From Galerina marginata (taxonomy: Eukaryota > Basidiomycota > Agaricomycetes > Agaricales > Galerinaceae), in contig JAECYW010000004.1 of the NCBI GenBank assembly GCA_023014335.1, positions 3,100,001 through 3,164,000 of the forward strand: a stretch of DNA of 64,000 bases, in the 5' to 3' direction. The position numbers were made by a program, and so were the translations under genes. Of the stretch, positions 11,692-23,527 are shown piece after piece. The notes beneath the pieces were generated by a model that worked only from the letters and a program-made list of their open reading frames with translations, was not told the DNA's origin and made no database searches. Each line of letters begins with the position of its first letter. The stretch's first letter is position 1.

Positions 11692-12957
11692 ACAGATCCC
11701 ACTCATAATCTATCGCCACCTGGGGACTTGAACTTTCGAGCATCTTTTCCGTTTCTTCATTGATATTCATTTATCCCCGTAGTATTCCGTTCATAGGGTT
11801 TCCAGGTCTAATTCGTGTCCTCGACAGCAGCTAGTTTTCTCTTTATCTTTATCTCGTCTTTCTATGATACCTCTTCAATAAATAGTGTTCACCTTTGCAT
11901 GAAATACAGCAACGCTTTTTCGCTCATCTACTTCAAGTTGATCTTCCCGTTACTGGGAGACTTAGAACGACACGCGCAAAAGAGTAAGTAACAGTACCAT
12001 AAACCAACTGCTAGCCGCAGCACGGTATCTCTGCCGTGCTTGATCAAAAGCGCTCGTCGGCAATACTCACGATCTAGCGTCTTCAAAAAAACCGCACATC
12101 ACGGTGATCACCTGCTTTCCTGATCAACTTCAAGCTTCAAAGCTTCAACTTTTACGAGCGATTCTGCGTCTTGTCTTTAGACTGTCAACGTCAATGTCAA
12201 ACTGTACCTCTGGTGCTACTGTGGAGCAAGCGCAAACACTGATTGACACAATTAAACTTCTCTGTTCATACCAACCAGCGCCAGCCCAGAAGTACTCCAA
12301 TATGACAGCAGGTCCTTCATGCATTGACCAGCGACTAGTGGCTAGCTGACCACTAGAACGCACACAGACGCTTCTTACGACTCAGTGCTCAGCCACATGA
12401 GCTACTCAAGGTTCGTCTGTGCCGTATGTACGGAGACTTTTATCTTTTGACAGGTTTACTAACTTCAATCTGCTGACAAGAAAGCATCGTTCCATTCCCT
12501 GCCCGTTCCTTGGTTCCACGAGCGTGGAAGATGAAAGAACGTTCTAAGTACAAGAAAACGAAGCCGATAATGTCTGGTTTCGCTCTGACAGACGGTGATA
12601 GGTGGCCATATCATAGGGTTGTGCTGACGGAAGGCACAACGATTCGATGTGCCGTCTTTCGCGTTGCTCCTGGTGCCTTTGGAAGGTCGGAACTTAGAAC
12701 TGCCTGCTTCCTGCTTTGGAAATGTTTCCTGGATTTATTTACGGAATCCCCTTTGCGATTTGTCAAGGCGCCGAGAATTCTATTCTGGCCTTGTCACGTC
12801 CCTTACATACCTCTCATCAGGTGTCGCCCCTCACCTCTCGTCAGATGCATTCTGCTCCTGAAAGCATTGGTCCCTCGGTGCAAGATATTGTCCGACCTGT
12901 ACTTTACGAAATGAAGAATCTATAATCTGGGTAAGATACTGGCTGTGCGCTCAGGTG
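11692..12957. other. Spacer between the CVNH paralogs
   Basis: 3' flank of copy A (including a poly(A) signal) and promoter of copy B. Open frames here (for example 12510-12914) look like chance. No domain is recognised. Confidence 0.5.
11877..11882 (+). terminator. Poly(A) signal of CVNH copy A
   Basis: AATAAA in the context 'cttcaataaat', 186 nt after the stop codon. Copy B has 'gttcaataaat' in the matching position. Confidence 0.5.
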
Positions 12958-12963
12958 TATAAA
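12958..12963 (+). promoter_or_regulatory. TATA box of second CVNH gene
   Basis: TATAAA in the context 'gtgtataaa', 181 nt before the ATG at 13139, matching the element of copy A in sequence and spacing. Confidence 0.6.
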
Positions 12964-13075
12964 ACCTAGAGGATGTTGGCTGTTTGAGTTAATTCACTGC
13001 TCTGGATCTGCAATCCTCCTTCGACCTATTTAAATCCCGTTTTCGAGAGACTTCCCCTAGCTCCACACCCTTCAG

Positions 13076-13134
13076 GTCAGTATATTTTGCTTCAAGCAAG
13101 CCCGAAGCTGACTGAGATGTTGATTCCTCTTCAG
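13076..13134 (+). other. Intron in the 5' leader of second CVNH gene
   Basis: A gtcagt donor and a cctcttcag acceptor enclose 59 nt, ending four bases before the ATG. Position is the same as in copy A. Confidence 0.6.
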
Positions 13135-13138
13135 TGCT

Positions 13139-14698
13139 ATGTCGTTCTCCGCATCTTCCGAACCAATTACGATTTCGAAAGGAGTCCTTTCTGCCCATCC
13201 CAAAAAGCTAGACAACAAGACGACCGTTCCTGCTTCCATCAACCTCGATGAGCACATAGGATTTGTCGACGGCAAGTTAGTTTGGGGCGCCAAAGGCTTC
13301 AGCAGCGCTGCTGAAAGCGTTACCATTAACTCTGGGGTCCTCATCGCGAAATTCAAGACCTCCCTCGGCAAGTCGGTTGAGAGCAAGATCGATCTCAACC
13401 ATCACATAAAGAACACCAACGGTGTTTTGGAGATTATCACTCGTCCTCCTTCGGTAGCAAGGTAAAAATTATCGTATATTTTTCATCCTCAATCAGTAGT
13501 ACTAAATGTCTAAACTTTTAGCCCGAAGAAAGTCGTCCCCATCAAGACCGCTTCAGCCTCAGAGTTGCTCAGATCGGTCTCGACCGGAACTGCCAGCTCG
13601 GCTGCTACCACTGCTAGCGCTGCCAGCATGTTCTCCGCGACATCTACTTCGTCCAGTGCGACATCCTTCTCGGCTACCTCCACTACGACTGCGAAGTCCT
13701 CTTCAAGCTTTTCGTCTTCGCACTTCCGCAGGTATACACAATCTCCATAGAGGTCGTCACATATTTATGTTGATCTGCTGCTTTTCAGGGAGAGCAAGCA
13801 CCTCTTAATCCAGGACACATGCACCAAACTCGAGCTCAGAGGCACCCATCTGCACGTCGACTGTCACCGCATCGACGGCTCTGCTGCACACTCTCACATC
13901 GATCTCGATGAAATCATCGGATTTATCGACGGTCGTCTTGAATGGGACCTGAAGGGTTTCAGCAAGCACTGTTTCGAATACGCCCTCGACGGATTCTTCC
14001 TGGTCGTAAAGTACCGCCTGCACGAAGGCGAGAAATATTATATTGCCCGCCTCGATCTGTGCACCCGGCTTCGCAATGCGGACGGCATCCTCATCATCAT
14101 CGAGCTCAACAAGAAGCTTTCCGTCATGCTCAGCGAGGTGCCTTGGATGAAATTCAAGGTCATCGCCGAACCGGATCTCAGCGTCTTCGCCAAGCACCCC
14201 GTCATGCAAGAGACTCTGATAAGCATTGCAGAGACGACCGTCCAACACGTCACAATGGAGATGCACAAGCAGTTGACCATCGCCATGGAGTCTGCTATCT
14301 CGATCGTTACTGCATCTGCTATGCGTCATGTTTCGGAGCAGATGGAAATTTTGGTTCAGGATGTCGTTGGGTGTGCTTCGGCCAGCGCGTCGATCACAGA
14401 GGCAGAACGTCTCCACATCTACGGTCGTGGCGGCAGCATTTACGGGAATGGCTATCCCTATGGTCATGGGCACGTACACGGGAATGGGAACGGCTACGCC
14501 CATGGGCACGAACACGGGCATGGGCACGGACATGAGCACGGACACGGGCACGAACATGGGCACGAACATGGTCACACTCACGGCCATGAGCACGGTTCTG
14601 CCCATGCCGGCCACGGGTACATTCAGCACGCACAAAGCTATAGCACCAAAGAAGCCCTAGCTAACGGTGCCAAAAAGCCACTGGCCGCCCATAGTTGA
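13139..14698 (+). CDS. Two-domain CVNH protein with His/Gly-repeat tail, copy B
   Basis: Three exons (13139-13461, 13522-13731, 13789-14698) encode 480 residues with intron positions matching copy A. Domain order is the same: N-terminal CVNH ('ISKGVLSAHPKKLDNKTTV', 'INLDEHIGFVDGKLVWG', 'IDLNHHIKNTNGVLEI'), Ser/Thr/Ala linker ending 'SSSHFRR', second CVNH-like domain ('TCTKLELRGTHLHVDCHRIDG' in part, 'IDLDEIIGFIDGRLEWDLKG', 'ARLDLCTRLRNADG') and the near-identical helical block 'VPWMKFKVIAEPDLSVFAKH'. The tail differs: it is a run of Gly-His-Glu-His type units. Such His-rich tails can coordinate Zn, Cu or Ni, which is inference here. The N-terminal domain lacks the single Cys seen in copy A. 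The 3' end converges on CCT5. Confidence 0.88.
14457..14610 (+). repeat. Coding tandem repeat of Gly-His/Glu-His units
   Basis: Irregular 6- and 12-base units built on 'catgggcacg' and 'aacatgggcacg' encode alternating His with Gly, Glu or other residues. The purity suggests expansion by replication slippage. Copy A has a looser Gly/His/Ser tail in the same place. Confidence 0.8.
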
Positions 14699-14926
14699 AC
14701 GTCTTCCTTTCCACCTTCTTTATTCTTTAATCAGTATTCGAGGACATGTACCATATAACTTCCAGGTCTATTAGTTGTGTAAAATGTTTGCTTATTGGGT
14801 TTTTTTCGTTCATAATAATGCTGTCTCTCATCACTTTGCCTGGTTGTATCTGTCGTAAAACACGAGTTCCGATGATTTGGCTTCCAACAACCAAAATTGT
14901 ATTAGGTAGTATTTATCTTGCAGTTC

Positions 14927-14932
14927 AATAAA
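14927..14932 (+). terminator. Poly(A) signal of CVNH copy B
   Basis: AATAAA 229 nt after the stop. It lies only 30 nt from the CCT5 stop codon on the other strand, so the two transcripts probably overlap at their 3' ends. Confidence 0.45.
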
Positions 14933-14961
14933 TGCTTTCTAGTATATCTCGACAATGCTGT

Positions 14962-17197
14962 CTAATCTTCAGCCTGACCAGCTGTGATCACGTCATCTAC
15001 AAAACCAAAATTCAGGCTAGCACTGACAACGTAGGAAAAGGGAAAATACCGATCTTAAGCACCGCACGAACAAGCTGTTAAATTGAAAAGACATCGGTTA
15101 AGCAACTGGAAGCGCGAAACAACAAGAATCGGGTCCTAACCTGGGTGGCAAGCAAGTACTGTTGTCGCTTGGAGATGAGAGGATCGTATACAAACTGCTT
15201 CTTCATGTCTTCGGAACTCGTTAATTAGTACTTTAAATCTGATATTGATACGGCAGCATACCATTTTCTCCTCTGCCGTTGCAGTCAATTCCAAGCCGCG
15301 AATTTTTTTCGTTCACTTGTCGACTGCGCACATCGGTCAAAGTCTCGATGGGGGACAAGCCGCTATTCTCGGCCAACGCCAGGGGGATAGCGTCCAAGGC
15401 CGATGCAAAGGCACGCATAGCGTATTGTTCGATAGATGGGATCTAAGGGAAGCATCAATGTCAGATCGCTGAAAGGAGTGTAGGCCGTCGCTCGCGAACC
15501 TCATCTGCTGCCTTTGACACTGCGATGGAACAGCTGATGTCCGCGGAACCGCCTCCGTACACGACCCGGTTATCTACGACGAGATTGCGTACAACGCAAA
15601 TGGCATCATGCAATGCCCGTTTGGCTTCGTCCACGATCTGGAGTACAAAGGGTTCATTGTAAGTGAGAGAGGCCAGAGAAGTTTACGGGCAAGCCCACCA
15701 TCTTATTGCTTCCTCGTACAAAGATAGTAACTGCTCTTGTGTTTGCACATTCCTCGATGACGAGCATCTTGTCGCGGGTTGTACCGAAAGAGATTTCGCG
15801 TACGATGCCTGCCTTCCCAAGCTTCTCCTTCGTAAGATCCTCGAACCTGGGTACAATCCTTCCTTGAGTCGCAATGGCGATTAACTGTCCGAGAGATTAG
15901 TATTGCGGGAAAGAGAACACGATCTTACAGCACATACCTCAATTTCAGGACCTCCAACCCATCGAACAGCAGGGAGTTCATTTTGCATCAACAAATGGTT
16001 TGCCTCGTCGTCGAAACCCCACTGGCAGATAACCAAGTTCGCGCCTGTGTCTTTTACCCTTCTGATCATATCAGCAAACTTTTCTTTTTCGTAATCCCTC
16101 AGTTTATTGTATTCATCTACGCTCGTTATGTCCAGTTTGTGTTTTGTCTTGGGACGTGGAGGTTCGAATGGACATGTAAGAATGGCAAGACGAGCATCTC
16201 TGACAACTCGCGGCATTTGGGGATGCGACATGTCCTTGTCGAGAAGGACACCACGGATAAGTTTTGTGTCAGCTAGAGAGCCTCCAACCTTGCCGTCGAC
16301 TTTAATCAGATCGAAGGGGACGTCACGACGTTCAAGATCAGCGACCGCCAAGACAGCATCAACGGCGATCTGGGCAAATTGTGTGTGTTCTTTCGAAACT
16401 CTGTCAAACGTCATTAATCGATGTTCTACGATAAGGGGGCTTGCAAACAAACATTTTGCTGCCCAAGCTCGTCTTTGCAGTTTTGAGCAAATTTTCTGTG
16501 TCTTCCAGGGAGAAATCTACGCGATCAGAGATACGATTGAGTTGTTCGACTGCGACGGCGCACGCGCGATCGAAACCATCCGCGATTCGGATAGGATGAA
16601 TGCCTCGGTCTAGAAGGGCTTCGCTTTGCTCCAGAAGAGCACCGGCAAGAACTAAATTTGTTGATAAGATGCATTTCGAACAATAAGGATCGGCGAAGCG
16701 TACCGACGACACCAGTTGTTCCATCTCCGATTTCGTCATCCTGACTTTTTGAGAGTTGCACAAGAAGTTTCGCGATTTGGTGTTCAACCTCCATCTGCCC
16801 GAGTATAGTCGCGCCATCGTTAGTCACCGTAATTTCTCCATCCGAAGATATCAGAATTTTGTCCAGTCCTAAACATTGCGCATGTTAAGCTTGGTAGCTG
16901 AACAGGGTTATGAAAACATACCCCGAGGACCCAGAGATGTGCGGATGATATTGGCTACTGTGCGAGCAGCAAGGATGTGCGACTGGGACAAAACTGAGAA
17001 AATATGGGCGAAAATTGGGGAAAAACAGACCTTGATCGCCTCCACGCCGTGTGTTCTCGTTTTCCTTGCTTGCTCGCGAAGGATAATAAATGGTCTTCCG
17101 AACTAAACAGTGATGAGCATGAGTGGAAGTAAGATAAGAAAACACGTACCTCGTCTGTAGTGTATACAGCCGAGTTTGGGTCAACGCTCATGGACAT
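14962..17197 (-). CDS. CCT5: T-complex protein 1 subunit epsilon (CCT5)
   Basis: Cytosolic group II chaperonin subunit; the CCT ring folds actin, tubulin and other clients with ATP. The ATG at 17197 gives '[16 protein letters not shown]', spliced to '[19 protein letters not shown]'. Nucleotide-binding motifs follow: 'SLGPRGLDKIL', 'VTNDGATIL' and 'GDGTTG'. The next blocks, '[20 protein letters not shown]', '[20 protein letters not shown]' and '[18 protein letters not shown]', are characteristic of the epsilon subunit. The C-terminal half reads '[20 protein letters not shown]', '[19 protein letters not shown]' and '[13 protein letters not shown]', ending at 14962. There are many short introns, one separating the last 11 codons. 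The gene is head to head with PP2A, 190 nt apart. Confidence 0.95.
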
Positions 17198-17387
17198 TTT
17201 GGAAAGAAAGAAAGATCAGTGGACGTTCTGTCTGAGGACGCGTCGCGAGTCTTTGATAATTCTGCGGATGGATGCGGTGTGACGGTGTGACGTTGGGCAA
17301 GGACAGCATTATCAACTCCACCGTTCTCTCTCCCAGACAATCACCATCTTTTGGATCATTTAAAACACTAGAGACACCAGCACACGC
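17198..17387. promoter_or_regulatory. Divergent promoter between CCT5 and PP2A
   Basis: Only 190 nt separate the two start codons on opposite strands, so both promoters must lie here and may share elements. No TATA box is evident, as is usual for housekeeping genes. Confidence 0.6.
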
Positions 17388-18859
<1,472 letters not shown>

Positions 18860-20319
18860 TTAAACGACGTGTCATGTTCACTTAATAGCGTACATACCTT
18901 AAACGTGTACAACTCTTATTTCGCAGACGCCAACGATATATACCTTTCACTCTTCACTGATGGACATAGATGATGACAGACGACTTCATGTTTTGTTGAA
19001 AATCTGTAATTTGACCTTGTTTTCTACCAATTTCCATGACCATGGACATTTTATTTATGAAAATTTGATATCCAAGATAATTCCGCGCACCCAGCGTTCC
19101 TGGATGACCTCGCTTGATTGTGAAAGCCTTCCAGTGCTCCAAGCACAACTGCTCGTCTATCGAGTCCTCATGCATGATCAGCCACATTCAATTTCCACAG
19201 CGAATGCCCGGGCCGTCAAGCCTAGGCGCCTTTCGTCTTTTGCCACGGTCATGTCTGTCAACAACGCGTCGGGAATTTGGACTCTGAGACCTCGCAGTTA
19301 CACCTCCATCCATCGATCCACAAAACATACTCGAATACTCCACACTGGCATGAAAACACAGCAATCGGTGCTCATCTAATGGCTTACTCGGTCGATTATT
19401 CCTTGCAAAATTATTAACGGTGTTAAAACTTCAAGATTTGGAATAAAACCGCGTTAGTCTCGTATTCAGACCTATAAACAGATGACAATCGATCTGTTAT
19501 TAAAGGCGTGTTCTCCCTCTTCATCCAATCTGCAAGCTTGTTATCATTAAAACCTACCCCATCTGCTTTCTAGACTCTTCATGTTCATTGGTTTACTTTC
19601 GTCCCGAATTAAAAAGCCACTGTTACGTTGTAATGGCCAACTGGAGGATATCCCTCTTCCGCCAGCGTTTATAATGTAAATACGGTTGCGCATTGGGGTT
19701 TGAGTATTAACCCCTCCGAGAGAGGTGAATAACGCGTAAAGCAGGTGGATATCACTTAAGTATTTGGGCTTGAGGTATGGATCCAGCATTGCTCGCTTTT
19801 ATCACGGTTCAGAGTACTTATCGCTGATGCAGCGCCTTTAAGGTACCCCAGAAGGGCCTAATTCCGTCGAACAAGTAAGATTGTGTAATTTTGGACTACC
19901 TTTCTGTTAATAGTTAATGTGATCTTTAGCAGTGCTTGTGCAAATGGCGTGCTTCTGTTCAAGGAACATTTCCCCGGACGTCTCGTCATCAGTTTTGACA
20001 CATGCAAACACAACCACTTGCAATGCATATTCCCAAAACAATGCGTTGAGAATAACACTCGTACTTTGAACGTGGCCCAAATTGTTGACATGAATGTCTA
20101 TACCTCAGGTTGTGAATATCTTGCGCTCTGTGCTCTGCGGACCTTACTGCGGCGGCGGCTGTTATGTACCGTAAAGAAATCCGGGCCCCATTCTCATAGC
20201 GATTCTGGCTAAACTACCACCTGTCTGGGTAATTGAAGCTTCTTTCTCAGGTTGAGTTGATAACAATGACAGATACACGTCATGGGACTGACGGTTACTT
20301 GGGCAGCGACTCCCATCGC
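18860..20319. other. Intergenic region with no supported gene
   Basis: About 1.5 kb between PP2A and the P450. The frame at 18960-19379 (plus) has no recognisable domain. I see no tRNA or repeat. Confidence 0.5.
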
Positions 20320-20327
20320 TATATAAG
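20320..20327 (+). promoter_or_regulatory. TATA box of the P450 gene
   Basis: TATATAAG, 71 nt upstream of the ATG at 20391, which leaves a leader of about 40 nt and supports that start. Confidence 0.55.
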
Positions 20328-20346
20328 AGCTCGTTTGAAAAAGTAA

Positions 20347-20385
20347 ATGATCCAGTTATCCCACCTTTGCCGCCGGGTTATCTAG
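20347..20385 (+). promoter_or_regulatory. Short upstream ORF before the P450 start
   Basis: ATG at 20347 opens a 12-codon frame that stops at 20383-20385, five bases before the P450 ATG at 20391. If transcription starts near 20350 the uORF may be excluded from some mRNAs. An effect on translation is inference. Confidence 0.4.
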
Positions 20386-20390
20386 TGCTA

Positions 20391-22949
20391 ATGATCCAGG
20401 CTTTTATTCAACTGTTTTTCTATCTTGTGGTGCCATGGGCTTGCTGGCGTTTGATTCGACGGCGTTTATTCCCTTCGGTGCTGGATAACATTCCTGGTCC
20501 ACCAGGCGAATCGTGGATCGCAGGTGAGCCATTTATCAAGACATTAAAGGAAATCGGTTGACTGATTCCCATGCAAACTAGGATCTTGGAACGAACTATT
20601 CAACACGACGGCATGGGATTATCACCGAAAGCTTGCGGAAACTTGTATGTGTCTCCTTAAGGCATAAATCCCATCCTCAAATCAATTATTAGATGGCGCT
20701 GTCGTCCGGCTAAATGGTATTTTGGGGGTAAATTTCTATCCGAAGTGAAAAAATATATCTGAGTCAAATTCATTCAACTCAAGGGACAAGACCTCTATGT
20801 GTTCGACCCAAAGGCGCTGCACCATATTCTGGTCAAGGTAGGCCATTGATGATGTGGCTGTTTGCTTGCAGAACTGATTCGGATATTTACTGCCAAAGGA
20901 CCAGCATCTCTACGATGAAACAGCAGTATTCTACGCGTAAGATGTCGATTTTGGTAATTACCAGAAGTACGCTTACACCGTTCGAATAGGGCAAACAAGG
21001 CTATCTTTGGCGAAGGCATTTTTACTTCACGCGGTAAGAAGCGAGCGAAAATGTTGCTACTGGGCGAATCATGACCATGGCGACATTTTACAATCTTCTA
21101 GGCGAAAGACATCGCCATCAACGAAAAATGCTTAACCCTGTCTTTTCTATTTCTCATATGCGGGAAATGGGTAAGTACTGATCAAATATAGAATTGTCCT
21201 CTTTCTCATGTAAACCTCAGTCCCCATATTTTACGAAGTCGCCCACAAGGTAATTCATCATCGCGGCTAAAGGCTTCGTTGTTTTTACTTTCTCTATCTC
21301 CAGGTCCACCGGCTCCTTGTGCAAAAGGCTCAACGTGGACCCCAAGAGGTTCGTAATTCTTCTGCAAGAGCCTCTGGGTAGTTCAACAACGTAATAAAAC
21401 AACCAGGTCGACGTCATGGACTGGATGACCCGTTTAGCTCTAGAACTTATTGGCCAAAGCGGACTGGGTTACAGTTTCGACGAACTTACGGAGAACTCGG
21501 TTTTGCATGAGTATGGAGTCGCTTCTAAAAGCCTGGTGTAAGCTTTGGACCCTTCACTGAAATGACTACTATTAAATCGTTGCAGACCCCTACAGTCAGG
21601 ATCAGTTGTACCGGGTCAAATTCTGTTGCCACTGGTAACGAAAATCGGGACGCCGGGTTTCAGACGATTTCTGGTAGACCACCTCCCTTTCAAACGCATC
21701 AAGCAACTTCGGGATATTACCGACACCCTGCACAAAACCTCGGTTGAGATTTTCAATTCCAAGAGAAAAGCTATCCAAGAAGGTGATGCGGCAGTTACTG
21801 CACAAATCGGGAGGGGAAAGGATATCATTAGCATTTTGAGTAAGAGAATTCCGTTTTCAAATGTCTCTCCTTTTTAACAATTAACTTGAAGTGAAGGCTA
21901 ATATGCAAGCGTCCGAAGATGAGAGATTGTCGGAAGAAGAGCTCATAGGCCAAATCACGTCCGGACTTCCTTCGATTTTCGTCGCCTTACTCATGATTGC
22001 AACAGCTCGCTAACCTTTGCCGCCACTGACACGACGTCTGGAGCGCTCTCTCGCACATTGCACTTACTTGCTCAACATAAGAATGTTCAAGAAAAAGCTC
22101 GTCAGGAAATCAGAAACGCTCGGAAAGAAAACAACGGACGGGACATTGACTACGACGTTCTTGTCTCGCTCCCATATTTGGATGCAATTTGCAGAGAAAC
22201 CCTCCGACTGTTTGTACATGCCCTTCTCGCGAGATATGTACTGACTCATCGAATCTTTAGATATCCTCCAGTCTCCACACTCACGAGAGAGTATGCGAAC
22301 TGCCATTTTCCGTTGATTCCGCTTAATTCATGGTTTACATAGAGTTATACAAGACACCGTGTTACCTCTCACGACGCCTGTCAAAGGCTTGAACGGCGCA
22401 CAAGTTCACGAAATCCCTCTCCAAAAGGGAACTATTATTGCCATATCTATCCTCAACACAAATAGAAATCCCGAATTATGGGGTCCAGATGCACAAGAGT
22501 GGAAGCCTGAGAGATGGCTTGATCCTTTGCCTGACTCTGTGGTTAATGCCCATGTGCCAGGAGTTTATTCGCACCTGTAAGAACAGCTTGTCTTTCTAAT
22601 GGAGTACTTGGTACTGACTGGTATGCCTAGATTAACATTCCTCGGAGGAGGACGGTCTTGCATGTGGGAAACCATTACTTGTCCTCTTCGTGAACCCAAG
22701 TTAATCACGTTCATTTAATAGCGGGTTCAAGTTCTCCCAACTCGAAATGAGTAAGTCTGGTTTTTACTCCTGTTGGCATAATCTAACAAGCCTGCTTAAG
22801 AGGTCGTCCTAGCACTCATGCTGGAGTCACTCGACTTCTCACTTTCAGATAAGAAGATATTTTGGCAAATGACTGGAATTGCCACTCCGAATCTCGACCT
22901 GGACAGTATCAAACCGACACTCCCAATGATAATCAGTTTAGCAAAGTAA
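20391..22949 (+). CDS. Cytochrome P450 monooxygenase
   Basis: Membrane-anchored class II P450 of roughly 530 residues in many exons. The N-terminus is a hydrophobic anchor ('MIQAFIQLFFYLVVPWACW'), then basic residues and the proline hinge 'IPGPPGESW'. Joined exons give 'LYVFDPKALHHILVKDQH', 'RHRHQRKMLNPVFSISHM' (C-helix region) and the I-helix oxygen-binding motif 'FAATDTTSGALS'. The ExxR motif is 'ETLRLYPPV', restored by a gtttgt donor at about 22209. A PERF-like motif is 'WKPERWL', and the haem loop 'FLGGGRSC', then 'IGFKFSQLEM', holds the Cys ligand. All junctions keep frame, so the gene looks intact although it appears broken unspliced. The substrate is unknown. No other biosynthetic genes are adjacent, so cluster membership is not indicated. 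Confidence 0.9.
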
Positions 22950-23527
22950 CATTGGGACTTGCTTCGGTCGGGGCTTGGCTGATAAGATGATCCACGTTAT
23001 GCCGCATTCCTAATTATGTCTCGGTCCATATGCGAGGTTAGAAGCTGCCATCAATGACCGGCGCGTGAATTTCGTGTACTCATTCACGTCGTTGTGCTTG
23101 GTTTCAGCAGTGATCCTTGTCTCTATTTATGAAAATGTATGTAAAGACATTACGATTTATAAGACGGGTGCAGGATTTATTGGTGAATATCGGCAAAGTG
23201 GACAGGGCTACACCCTCAACGAACTCACTGAGACCTCTGACCGGCGGAAGTATGCCCTGCGGTTAAACTGGTGTGAGCCGCTCTGGCTGCACAATTTGGG
23301 CACGGAATACATATGGTCTAGTAGTAAGAGAACAGTCTTTTGAAATAGACGCGCTAGACCCTTTAACGGGATGCTCACAAAGTGAGGATGGACAAGGCTA
23401 TTTATTCTATTAATAATAGGTATGTAGTGGATGCCTGGACCGGAAAGCAATGAACGAGTAGGTAGTAGTAATGCGTGACAGGGTATAGTTTCGTAGCTCC
23501 ATATGAATAGTCGGTGTAAAATGGATT
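22950..23527. other. Convergent 3' spacer
   Basis: Region between the stop codons of the P450 (plus) and the Sec14-like gene (minus). The open frame 23065-23343 has no recognisable content. Nothing else seen. Confidence 0.5.

Noticed and set aside
13805..14635. Long minus-strand open frame (276 codons)
   Set aside because: It is antisense to CVNH copy B; the repeat-rich, GC-biased third positions keep the opposite frame open. The plus-strand reading has domains and splice sites.
20391..22949. P450 pseudogene (frames look broken)
   Set aside because: Every break coincides with a short intron. I helix, ExxR, PERF-like and haem Cys motifs are all restored in frame.
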